From Augochlora pura (lineage: Eukaryota; Arthropoda; Insecta; Hymenoptera; Halictidae): a stretch of DNA of 64,000 bases. Position 1 is the first letter of the stretch. The number at the start of each line of letters is the position of its first letter. The notes beneath the pieces are model-generated. The model saw nothing but the letters and a program-made list of their open reading frames with translations. It ran no database searches and was not told the DNA's origin. This document shows positions 11,992 through 23,800 of this stretch, piece by piece. The position numbers were made by a program, and so were the translations under genes. The DNA lies in assembly GCF_028453695.1 (NCBI RefSeq), contig NC_135778.1, forward strand, positions 31,299,214 to 31,363,213, read 5' to 3'.

Positions 11992-12116
11992 AGCTTTGAC
12001 ATATTTTCTATGCGAGACTTTTTTTATGCGGTCCCTCTCTACCTCGTAAAAAAATTTTCTTTAATATCTTGTGAAAAATTATTTCTTATAGCTATTTATG
12101 AAGTTTCTGAATATTT

Positions 12117-12172
12117 TTTTTTGTGCGGTTTTTTTTCTGCTGTCCCTATCTGCCGCACAAAAACAGTTGTGT
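12117..12172. repeat. Small hairpin
   Basis: TTGTGCGG is followed about 30 bases later by CCGCACAA, an 8-bp inverted repeat around a T-rich loop. It lies between the reverse-transcriptase fragment and the first RhoGAP exon. No function is claimed. Confidence 0.4.
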
Positions 12173-12234
12173 GTGTGTGACTGTAAATCAAACAGTTTTG
12201 TAAATGAAATTTGATTTCCGAAATTTTGTTGCAG

Positions 12235-15200
12235 ACAGGATACAGACGACGACATAATATCGAAGAAGTCGTTGCAATCGGTCAAGGAGATCATAGTCTT
12301 CCTCAAGAAGCGTATGTAACCATTTCGACATTTTAACCACAAATTCAGAAAGCATTATGATCAAAAATATCAATTTTCATTTCTCCTAACTTCTTAATTA
12401 TTAATCTTTCTTTAACTATGAAAGCTGTACACATAATTACCCTATCTTAAAATAATTCTATACACCATCCAGAGTACAACAACACACTGTTTTATAACAT
12501 TACGTAATATAAACATTTAAATATGTTTACGCAATATTTGAAGAGAGCGAGGCATTCACCTTCTGCAATCTATTTTAAAAATTATATATCGAAGTGAAAA
12601 TCCAAATTTAAATAGCGTCGTCTAGGATGTAAGCTCGATTTTATTTATTTTGATCGGAACTTGGGACCATTTTGAGCCAGAATTTTTTAAAATACAAGTT
12701 CAAATTACACTATCCAACGTTGATGAAACAGCAAAAATGTTATGGCTGGGAGAAGACCCACTTCGCCAACATTCATGCTTTCCGATTCAATTACGATATT
12801 TTCCTATTTTTCACAAAAGATCGACTAGGAAAGCCGCGCTCCTTTTCAATTTTCCTCTGGTAAAACGGGCAACCGTATTCTTTTTCATTCCCCAGCGACA
12901 CCCCAGCTTGCCTAAATGGCATATTCCAATTTTTCTATTGTGAAAAAACGCCTCTTCCTCTCGGCTCTCAACGACCCTCTCCGTCCCTTTTAATTTATTT
13001 TCTTCCACTTCGCCTTCGCTCTTTCAAAAACGCTTTCGCCGACGAGTTTAAACTATTTTCGACAAAAAATGAAAGGACGCTGCCGGCCCTTTCTTGGCTA
13101 CGCGGCCTTTTCCTGGTAAAAAAAAAGGGTTGTAGGCTGCAGAAGGGTAACGGAAAGAGTGTGGGATAAACGGGTAAGAGTTCTGATGGTATCCCATTGA
13201 AGATGCGAGGGTGGAGGGTCTGTTCCGGCGCGGCGGGCGCCGCGAGCTTAGAACGCGAATCCTAAATTCGCTGAAGAGGGGGGAGAAACCTCATTTCGAC
13301 AACAACAACGCGGCCCTCGAGTGCGCTGCCGCGTTGCAGCTCTTCCTCGGCCATTTGAAGAAACCAGTGATGCCTCAGCACGTCCAAGAACTGCTCCTCG
13401 GTAATTCTATACCACCAACAACGCCACCCTAGATATTCCCCCTGCACTCCCGGCCATAATCCGCATTTGCATACCCCGAAAACATCCCTTACATTATTAT
13501 TTTATGCTAAGCCGGCCATTTTTATTTCCTATCTTCGACTTGCAATTTTCCTTTCTAATTGGAAATTTTTAATTTGTATCGTATCTTGAATATTGTTTTC
13601 TATTCGGCGATTTATCGTTCTAGATACTGATGCATTAATACTATTATTCTCTCTTTCTAATTGACAATTTTTGGTTTCGATTACCATTTCATATTTTTTA
13701 TTTCTATTGTTTAATTGACAATTCTATGAGTCAGTTTTTCATTGAATTCAAATACTAACGAAAGTTTATATTTCCATTTTCCATTCGGTATTTTTTTCAG
13801 TTTAGTTCGCGCTCGGCGCTTTCGTTTATTTTTTAGTTGACAATTTTTATTTTTATTTGGTATTTCAGTTTCTGCGATATGTTTGATGTACTATCCACCG
13901 AGTGCTTTAATTCCTATATTCTATTTGACAATTTTTAATTGCAGTTTCTGCTCAGCAATTTCACTTTTAATTCTTTATTTGGTATTTCAATTTCTGCTAC
14001 CCATTTGGTAATTTTTCATGTTAGATTCTATTTGGTACTTTTATTCTCACTTTCTACAATAATTGACAATTTTTAGTTTTATTTCCTACCTGATATTTTC
14101 AATTTCACTTTCTGATCGACAATTTTTAGTTTCAATCAGCATTTCATATTTCTTATTTCCATTTTCAAGCGCCTATTTATATTTTTATTTATAGTACTCT
14201 CTAAAATAAAGGAGGTTTAAACAGAAATATGTTTTAGAAGAAAGTATGGTTAACGGCATAGTTCTGAAAAAAATGTTTTAAGAATTTTTAACAATAATAT
14301 TATTATAAGGAATAATGAAATACAGTCTTCTTAAGAACGCATACTGTACATATACGCTCAATATGCATAATACGAATAATATGCACACCTCCTCAAATTT
14401 TCTTCTGCACTTTGAAATCAATTGTCCCACCTTTCGACAGAAATTCAACTTGGTAGGAAACGGCTTCCGTTCATTTCTCCTGAAAATATAACAATCTTCG
14501 TTTTTATGCTTTGTTCAACAACGTTCTAATCGAATGAATTCGCAGTTCAATGCTGCAAAGTTTGCACATTTAATTGAACGGCGAATAAAAGTTGGCGCGA
14601 GCGCGGAACAGCGCAATGAAGCCGGAAAAGTGTTAACGTGTTTTTAATTCGGTCGTTCGCGAGGACAAAAACGCAATCTTTTCGATTGCACGCGCGCGAT
14701 ATTGCAACGCGACGCTGATGAAACGAACAAGTAAACGACGAACGCTGAGCTAAGCAATAATTCCGCCATGTTGCCCAATCGTTGGACGTTCCCGAGATTC
14801 TCGTTGCGACACGGTGCCCGATAATTAAAAGGGTTGCGCTGAGTCAGACATTTTGTAAAATTTCATTTTGGTGTTTCGATGTGTCCTTTGACGAGCGCCG
14901 CTTTTGGAAAAAATTCTTGACGACTCCGTGCTAACGGGAAGTAACTAAAGCCAGCTCCGTCACTACGGTGGCACTTTCGAATCAAATTCACGTTCTCGAA
15001 ATTCTGCGACATTTCCAACTACCATTCCAACATTGCTAAAGATAGTATTATAGTAATTTCTGTTAATTCCTGTATTCCTTAATTCGTTCATTCCCTTGCT
15101 TAATTAATTTCATCAGTTTTCCAATATTTTCATTTCTCAATCCACTTACTTTTGTTCTCATCAATTTCTTGATTTCTTAATTTCTTTGACAATTATTTCT

Positions 15201-17032
15201 TAATATATTTAATTCGTTAATTCATATTTTTCTTATGTCACGGTTCTTCAATATCTGAATCGTTGTTTGTATATCTTCATTTCGTATCTTGCTTATTCAA
15301 TTCTTGTAATTTGTTAATTTATGTGTTTATTCGTATCTATTCGGTTTAATTTACATCAATCTCTTGTTCCTTCAACATATTTGTTTATTGTTTTCATCCC
15401 CTATTTCGTTCATTCTGTCATGTTTTATTTCCTTAATTTTCTAAATGTTCAATTTCTGAGGAGATTTATTTCTCCATTTCCGATTTTGTTTATTCAACTT
15501 CTTAATTTACTAATTTATCAATTTATTTATTTCTGGCTCTCCATATTCATCACAAGAACTTTGCTCGAACTGGGCAGAATTGGAAATTTAGTTTTTTATT
15601 TTGTTGGCAGCACTGGCCCAGGAAAATGGAGGAACGGTAGTCATTCGCAGAAACTTTCCCGTGTCTACATCGTTATTTGCTAATGTAAATCATCGGTTTT
15701 CGTTGGACGTAATTAACGGTTTTTCACCACCTGTCTCCATTTGCAGTTAAAATATCGGATTCCACATAAAAAGTAGCGTGTCCTCGTCTTTGCAATTTAT
15801 AAACTGGAATCAACGATTGCTGAAAGTCCATACTTACAATTTGACGGACGATGTACTTTTCTCTCACTGGTTTCATTGCAAATTTTCTTTCGTTATAACC
15901 ACTCAGAAAAAATTACACATTTGTAATTGAACAAAAACCCAAGTTATCCCCATTTAATATTTTATTTCTGTCTATAAAACAATTCTACCGGAAAAATTGC
16001 TTTAAACAATAACATTTCAACGAACTTAAAAAATTATTTCATATTGAAACAATTACAAAAATACAATTTCCTACAAGCATTTACAAACGTTTCTAAACAG
16101 AATAATTTGTGTCTATCAAAACTAATTAAATCCCAAAAACGTAAGTAGAGATTGGCATCATAACCTAATCATCCGCTATGTTTCATAAACTGTCCCAGTT
16201 GGGCCAACAGTCGTCAGAAAGCTAAATATCGAATCGTCCCAAAGTCAATTTTTCCCTTATTGACTTAAGACATCATTGGCAACAGATGAGTGCGACTGAT
16301 CTAACCCCCATATAGCGTACTTTAAGAGCTTTTCGAACAATTCTATAGCAACAATAATTTTAAGATACAATATTATAGTGAAAAAATTGAAAAAATGTTG
16401 AAAATATTGAAAAATGTTCTAAACAGAATAATCAAGAACTAACACTACTAGTTATGTTACCAAAAAGTAACTAGATATTGGTACTACAACCTAACAATCC
16501 GTCATGTTGCATAAATGGTCTCAATTGGACATCGTATCGTCCCAAAGTCAACGTTTCCCTTATTAGCTCGAGAAATCATCGACAACGAACAAGTTCGACT
16601 AACCTAACCTCCTCAGCGTTTAGCATAATCGACTAGGAAAGTAGCACACGCAGTGCAGGCCGATGGTTACCATAAATCCGGTGCCCTCCGTTCCCGCACG
16701 ACTGTAACTACCGGCGGGGGCCAAGAATCGTAAGAGCGGTGATTAAATGGTAATTTCGCATCGACCAGCTGACAATCCGGGGGTGACCGCCCATGTGATT
16801 GCGAGGGACGCCCTGGGCTTAATACGACAGGACGTCGGCGGCCGTCACGGAGAGCTGCTGGCCGAGCTTCTTGATTTACTGAGACACTTGACTCTTTCCG
16901 GACCCCCGTCCGAGAGATCGGAACTACGCGGTTCGCCACTTCCGATAGCGCTGCTCCCAGTCTTTTTCACTTTAACGGTAAGCCCGGGACTTAACCTCAA
17001 CCGTTCCTGTTCTATGAACGCGGAGATTAAAC

Positions 17033-17078
<46 letters not shown>

Positions 17079-17178
17079 NNNNNNNNNNNNNNNNNNNNNN
17101 NNNNNNNNNNNNNNNNNNNNNNNNNNNNNNNNNNNNNNNNNNNNNNNNNNNNNNNNNNNNNNNNNNNNNNNNNNNNNN

Positions 17179-17223
<45 letters not shown>

Positions 17224-20200
17224 CTGTCTACCTTTGACAACCCAAAATTTCCCCGACCATCTCTCCTATTTGTCACTCTTCGATCCCGGACTGATCCTTC
17301 GCGCGAATAGATCCTTTTCGCGCCGTGCTGTTTGCAACCATGGGTTTCAGTACCTCAGAATTTAGAACCACAAGTTTTGGTGTTCTAGATCACAGTGTTA
17401 CAGATTTTGGGACATTAGATCATAATAACAGAGACTTTTGGAACACTAAATTACGGTAACATAGATTTTGGAACGCTAAATCACAGTAACGTAGATTTCA
17501 GGACACTAAATCATAGTAACATAGATTTTGGAACCCTAAATGCTGATATCCCAGATTAGGTAACATTTCAGATGTGGGGGCCCTAGATCGTGGCATCCCA
17601 AACTTTGAGTCCCTATTTTGTGAAACTCCAAGAAACCATATATTTCCAAAAAATGTAATTTAAAAATGGCGATTTTTGGAAGCTTAAACTAGAATAATCC
17701 CGTAAGGTTTAACTCCCGAGATCATAGAGCCGACGCATCGGTAGACAAGATTTGAGTGTTTAGAGCACCTTAAATTTGAATACCCAAGGTTTTAGAACCC
17801 GAGACTATTAGCCTCTACAGATAATCACGAGGATTAGATTGGTTTAAATTACTTTATCTAATTCGGTGATATAATAATTTGAGGTATGATATCCTCCCAC
17901 TAGTACAAACAATCTGGAATCCCGGATATGTAACCCTAAAGATTAAAGATTGTTTTAAATTATCTTCCTTTTAGTATAAATTCTGTACTTGTGAAATTCT
18001 CTAATTCCAGGATATAATGGTCTGCCTAAGGATTTAACATTTAGAATACGGTACCACTGACCAGCGAATGAGATAGAGTTTCAGAAGTATAACCGTAGAG
18101 GTTAAAGGTTGCTTTATATTATCTTCCTTTTAGTATAAATTCTGCACTTGCGGATTCGTTTAATTCTGTGATACAATAATTCCCCTAGGGATTTAATATT
18201 TGAAATGTGCTACGACTGTCTAGAAAACGGTGCATGACTCCAAAAATATGAGTACAGAAATGAAATATCGTTCCTGAATTAGTCCACCTTAGGGTGAACT
18301 AAAATTGAATTAAATTCTCCTTTCGAGCTGTTTCCTAATTCTATTACATTACAATGGCCATCCTAAGGATTTTAACATTTAAATTTTGACTCACTTAATT
18401 GGCAGATGACGTAAAACCCAGTAATAAGATCACAGACGCTACGCGTTGCTTTGAAATTATCTTTCTGCTAGATGGGGTTGAACTAAATTTTCAGATTGTG
18501 TTATTCTTTAATCATGTGCTGCTTCTCCTAGGGCTTTAATATTTTAATTTTGGTACACCTGTAGCGTTCAGTAATATTTACCATGATTATTCTACCAAGA
18601 TTCTAGTAAGTTTTCTCTTCTAGTAAGATATACAAACTTTAGATTGTATATAATCCCTAATATATAACCTCCTTCTATAAATAATTTCTTCGTTATTTCT
18701 AAAACTGTAGTGAATGAGTTTAGATTAGGATTAGAATTATTCTACCAGGGTTCTAGTGATCTTTTTCTTCTTGTAAGATATACAAATCTTATATTTTATA
18801 CATATAGTTCTCTAGTATAATATTTTCTTCTATAAATAATTTATTCGTTATTTCTAGAACCATAGTCAGTTAATTTAGGTTAGGTATAATTTCATTAACC
18901 ATTCCGATCTAGAATACCACACAAGATTCTTCAATATGTTATAGGAGCTTTCTAGAGGCCATTTCAATTTAACTGAGTAAGAAAGCTCTCTTAAAGGCAA
19001 GCACCTTTTTTGCGATGATTTGTTCTTTTAACTCGAGAGCCCTGGTTGGTCGATTCAGGTTAAGTGTTAATGGAATCTCTTATTTTTGTCGTCTGCTAGC
19101 GAGGTAACCAACCTGAAACCATTAATCACCCCAGGCTAGATGCTACACAAGGTTCCAAATACATTACTATATCTTTTCTATCGATGCTTATCCAATTAGT
19201 TGAGTCTCTTGTATAATGTATAAATATTCAGCTGGAATGTTCCAAAAACGTGCACAAATGTCTTCTTACATACAACTACTAATTTAAGATATCGATATGA
19301 AATAAAAATACTTATCCCATCAATATTATTACGATGTTAAAATATATTGACATTAGTGGAAAATACACATCATGTATAAATAAGTTATACGTATGTATAA
19401 TAAATTTTACTAGTAACTTACTTAGTGAGTTTCTAGTAATTTTCCTATTGAAGTTTCTACAAAAATCTTCTATCAAAGATTTTCAGCTGAGTAAATATTG
19501 ATGACAATTTATACATAAAATATATAAGTCTGAATATATTGAATAATTTCGTCTAGTGAATTTCTTGGTACATCTGGTTTGTTTCTCCTGATTTTTCTAC
19601 TAAACTTGGTACGAACAATTAAAAAATACAGTAACATCTGTGGAACATTGTGCATTCTAAAACTTATTAAGATTGTTATTTATTTCTACATAAAATACAT
19701 AAACGTGCATTACCAAGTAATAAATTTCTTAATGAATTTCCTACTTGAATTTTCTCTTGCTGTTAGAGAGCCGAATGGAAAGGTCACCGAATGGCGAAAC
19801 TCGAAGAGAAATCTGGGAATTTCATACCGAAACTGTTCGAAACAGATCTGTTTCTTTCGCTGACGTCATCTACCCCAGAGCGTTGCCCTGTGGGGCAACT
19901 TAATGAGCGGATGTAGGTCAGGCAGATCCTATTTTTATTTATCGCCGCCGAAATTGATCAGTCCGGATTCGCGCTGATGAACATCCGACCGGGAGGATAA
20001 TATTTGTGCCGAGTTGTAGAAACGTTTTCGATTTAACGGGCGTGTAAAGTCGGTTCTCGAATTGTAGGAGAGCAGATCGTGGTCCGAATTACATAGATTT
20101 TCCCCGGGATTGATCGATCGTCTACCATTCCAGCCAGCTGACCTGCTGAAATGGAAGCAAGTAGCGACCAGATTCAGCGAATTAATTGCCGAAGCCCCTG

Positions 20201-20310
20201 ACCAACTGCAGCTGAATGAAAATCGATCACACGACATGGTAACCGTGGACGTCGACGCCGGAAACGCAACCGCCGACTTAAGAAGCCGGAACCGCGTGTT
20301 GGCGGCGTAA
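12235..20310 (+). CDS. RhoGAP-domain protein, 3' exons (5' end missing)
   Basis: Four exons join in phase: 12,239 (or 12,235)-12,311, 13,203-13,400, 16,769-16,977 and 20,134-20,310 (TAA), giving about 218 residues. Role by family: RhoGAP domains speed GTP hydrolysis by Rho-family GTPases at membranes and cytoskeleton. The product starts SKKSLQSVKEIIVFLKKHA, then VEGLFRRGG, which carries the arginine finger, then AAALQLFLGHLKKPVMP at the position of the usual LLKLFLRELPEPL. Next come RHGELLAELLDLL helices and a PIALLPVFF stretch where NLAxxFxPxLL is expected, and an LLKWKQVATRFSELI helix. The second catalytic Lys, the Arg of FLR and the Asn near the C-terminus look replaced (Gln, Gly, Pro or Ser). 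The layout recalls ARHGAP19-type proteins from memory. Exons 2 and 3 are GC-rich islands in AT-rich introns. The acceptors of exons 2 and 3 have weak pyrimidine tracts. Confidence 0.75.
13500..14200. repeat. Degenerate T-rich tandem repeat in RhoGAP intron
   Basis: The phrase TTGACAATTTTTAGTTT, with variants, recurs about eight times at irregular spacing (roughly 60-90 bp), interleaved with TTTGGTATTTCAATTTCTG. Strongly diverged. Confidence 0.5.
15040..15540. repeat. Low-complexity T/C-rich region in RhoGAP intron
   Basis: Repeated TTAATTTCTT and ATTCGTTCATT-type words without a firm period. No exon is supported here. Confidence 0.4.
17037..17219. repeat. (CT)n microsatellite with 100-base assembly gap
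   Basis: CT dinucleotides flank a run of exactly 100 N at 17,079-17,178, a conventional gap placeholder, so the true repeat length is unknown. It starts about 60 bp after the donor of the third recognised RhoGAP exon, inside the intron. Confidence 0.95.
17355..17560. repeat. 30-bp minisatellite
   Basis: About six copies of a 30-bp unit of the form TAAATCACAGTAACATAGAT followed by TTTGGAACAC. The three best copies run from about 17,451 to 17,540; flanking copies are more diverged. Confidence 0.7.
17800..18560. repeat. Diverged tandem repeat, about 165-bp unit
   Basis: The phrase RGTTGCTTTAAATTATCTTC starts near 17,836, 17,946, 18,107 and 18,447, with a weaker copy near 18,290. Each is followed by AATTCTGTGATATAATA and then CCTAGGGATTTAACATTT. 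About five old copies. Confidence 0.6.
18586..18895. repeat. 150-bp tandem duplication
   Basis: ATTATTCTACCARGRTTCTAG begins at 18,586 and again at 18,736. The downstream sequence also matches (TAAGATATACAAA, CTTCTATAAATAATTT, TTCGTTATTTCTA), giving two copies with moderate divergence. Confidence 0.7.
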
Positions 20311-20689
20311 AGAATAATGAATAGGACACGTCAAAGTTCAGATAACCAAGATCAACAGCGAAGAAAGCATGGCGCTAAGTCTTTACCGTGTTGTCCTTCG
20401 TTAACGCTAAAACCAATCGGCCGATTAGTGTTGCCTTGTGTAAAGTATAATACTGTGGTTATGCGGAATAAATTCCAAGGTAAACAGGTTTGAAAATTTA
20501 ATTTCAAACAAGAGCATTTGGTAACAAATAAATTTAACAAAGTACAATTTCGAACCACTAGTACAATGTAAAGTAAATAAACAAAAATTAAAATTAAAAT
20601 AAACCAGATTAAAAATACCGTACTCGTAAACAGTTTCAAGCAAGAATATTTGAGACTGTAATACCCTAAAAATTTTCATAATAAATAAA
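20311..20689. other. No supported gene
   Basis: Sequence just downstream of the RhoGAP stop codon, probably 3' UTR then spacer. No convincing poly(A) signal was assigned. Confidence 0.4.
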
Positions 20690-20724
20690 TATGAAAATAA
20701 ACACGTTTGAACGGTTAATAATAA

Positions 20725-20880
20725 TAAGTTTGTAAAAGGTTCGCGAAATCAGGCACGAATAAATCTAAAATAAATATCGTTATGAAAAATTCATGAATTC
20801 ACGCGTGAATAAATCTAAAATAAATATCGTTATTAAAGAGTTATGAATTCACGAATGAATAAATCGAAATTAAAAAACGT
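20725..20880. repeat. 50-bp tandem repeat, three copies
   Basis: GAATAAATCTAAAATAAATA followed by TCGTTATGAAAAATTCATGAATTCAC-type sequence recurs three times at about 50-bp spacing. The first two copies are nearly identical. Confidence 0.7.
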
Positions 20881-23800
20881 AAACAAAAATTCTGTCATTC
20901 TGATTGGCTCGGTGATTCCAGTATCGAATTAAACACCGTTAATAAATGAAAGTTTCCTCTCGGATCGGGTTCGTTAACGAAACTGGAAGAACAATGTGAT
21001 TAGAGAAAGACCCTGCGCGTTTTGACGACCGGTTTGCTTTTTAACTTAAAAAAGACGACTTCTCTTGCTTCCGTAATCTGACATTTTTACCGAATAAATG
21101 GAAGATCGTTCTGTTAACGAACCTGTTTCTGTTACTGTTCCTCGTGATCCGCTCGCTCTCTGTGACAAGGATCCTGAAAGGACAACTCGCGTTTACTGTT
21201 GAAGCATATTCTTTTCAGGTACAATGATGAGGAAAATCGAATACTTCAAGCGGTCTCCCGAGACACTGTTTTACGGGCACGCGATAGAAACTGCGTTGGT
21301 TTGATGCAATTTCATATTTCCCTGTCCCGTAAACAACGCCTGTTTTCACGAGTCTCTCGAAATAGAAACGCAGTGTCACCTTGAAATTTCGACTTCTTTG
21401 TTTTTAGAACAAAGAATTATTCTCAACAATAAATCACAATTCGATCACGGTATTTTTCCAATAATAATATTCAAAACTCTTAAAACTTCCAACGCGAATA
21501 CCATCTTTTTTACTCGAGCCATTTCGGCGAAGTTCGCTCGAAACGTTGCATGTTTAAACATTTTTGCATGGAACTCTGACGATTAATACAGCTTTAATTT
21601 CGCAGAAACGTCCGTAGTTCGATCGAACAATTGCAATGGAAACTGTAGCTCGATAGTTTATTCTTTTGGGCGGCTGAAATATCCTTTGTACCTTCATGAC
21701 GACGCCCCGGAGTATTTTCATTTTAATAACGAATTTATGCAAATGTTCGACGGCGATCTCGGATATCTCGAATTTCGCCATTTCCAATTCGGATCGATAG
21801 CAATATTAACCGCCATTACGTCGGACGAAAGTTCCAAAGCGGCGCCCCGCAACGCCGTTCACCTAATCAGCCGCCGGAACCATCGAATTTCCGTAAGCTT
21901 TAGGCATTTATTTTCACTGTGCACGGTTTCATTAATCACACCACCAAATATGTAAACTGCTCTCCGCCGGCAATTCGAATTCGATTCTTATCGCCAGCTG
22001 CTTTGAATTTACCGCGCTTGATCGCGACAATTCATGCGACATTTTTTTCGAGACTTAATCTTCTTGGAGTTGTTTATCCGGGAACGATTTTCTGACGCGT
22101 TTCTTACCAATTGGTTGAATTAGCACGTCGCGACGCGTCGGCTGTATAGCAGATTAATTTGCAACGTCTTAGATGCTTGGTTAAATTGTTTAATAAAGAA
22201 TCTTTTAGTTTTCATTGTTACTTATTTATATCTGTAATAATGTCGCACTTGTTTCGACAGTACATATGATAAAAATATATGTAACAATGTGATGTGATTA
22301 AGTTGCAACATTTAAGATATCTAATCAAATTATAAAATAAGATATTCCTTAGTTTTATTTATATTGATAATAACCTTAATATTCCCTTTAATATTGTGGT
22401 CAATTTTTTATTATTATTTAATTCTACAACTTAAATCTGTACAATTCTATACCTTAATTCTATCACTACAATTGAAAAATTCATTTTTTAAATTCTCAAA
22501 TCATGCGGTTAAATTTATATTTAAAATAATTGTCTTTATTTATTAAACATTAAGTATTAATCAATCGAATTCAGTCGAACTCCATATTACTTGAATGTAC
22601 TTTTAACAATTATTTCTATCTTTCGATAATCATTATATTTTTGAGAAATTCTGTTAATAAATAAATTTGAAAACAAGTGTTTGTAATACATTTAATATAT
22701 TTAACTGCTGTTCGAAAAGGAATCCTTTCATGCGAGTGTTAGGAAAATAATTTCCTTCGTATCTGAGATTTGAATTAACTCATGGTAATTAATTAGCCTT
22801 TTATTCTGCAGCAAGTACACGGTATCTATAAACCTCGGGAAAATTTCGTTATTGAGGGCACGTGAACGGAAAAGGGTAGTAACAGAGGCGCCGGTGTCCT
22901 CCAAACGTGTTTGAAACTAATTTGCTACACTTCAGCTCATTAAAATAATTATTCGACGTAACGATAATTATACGACGGTTGCAGCTTGCGCTGTTCCCGT
23001 GCTGCCTGTCGACACTACCAGCCTTCTAATGAAACAAACGTGTCCAATCTTTCTACGGTTTGGCCAAGTAAAATTTTATAGGACAAATTTTCATCAGCCA
23101 ATTCCAAACTAAATGGAAGAAATTTGTTGTACATAATTTTCAAGATAAATGTTTCAAATAGTTTCATGTCATTTTTATATAATAAATGGTGAAAATAATT
23201 TAGCATAATTTTCAAAATAAAACTTAAAAACAATTTTTATTAATTGCAAAAAATAAAGGGAGAAAATAATGACGAATACTTTAAGATATTTCAATGATTT
23301 TTGACAAATTTTTTACTATTATTCCAACTCTGTTTTTAACTTGTAATTCTAATTAAATATATTATATGAATTATAAAAATGATATGCTGCTGATAATGTG
23401 AAAGCAGCTCCATTTTACATAGCGGCGAGACGCTCAAACTATTCTACCATTCATTTCCAATATCTTCCGTTAGATGGCAGAGTGTATATTATATAAATAA
23501 TTATCCTATTTGAAATAATTGTTTCTCCTTCCTAATCTATGAAAGAAGCGCATTGCTTAGAAACAATAAATAGAGAATTAATGTTTGCAATATGTTGCAA
23601 AATTCATTAATATTATCACAGTTAATGTATAATTAATCAATATCATAAACTTAAGATTCGTTGAATAAAATAAAGAACAAATAACATTGTTAAGTCTGTG
23701 GAGTAAGCGTTCATGTAAGGAGATTAATTTATTTGTATATAAATATTCACACTTAAAGTATATTTAATTTTTAATAATTTTAACGTACATATTTTACACT

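Noticed and set aside
15611..15636. A 26-bp microexon (ALAQENGGT) between RhoGAP exons 2 and 3, with an excellent acceptor tract.
   Set aside because: Direct joining of 13,400 to 16,769 is already in phase and gives normal RhoGAP spacing. Including the microexon forces a later acceptor and shortens the domain.
16747..17310. Open frames through the CT tract and the N run (poly Ser-Leu or Arg-Glu).
   Set aside because: Microsatellite and gap artefact. Only 16,769-16,977 is supported as an exon.
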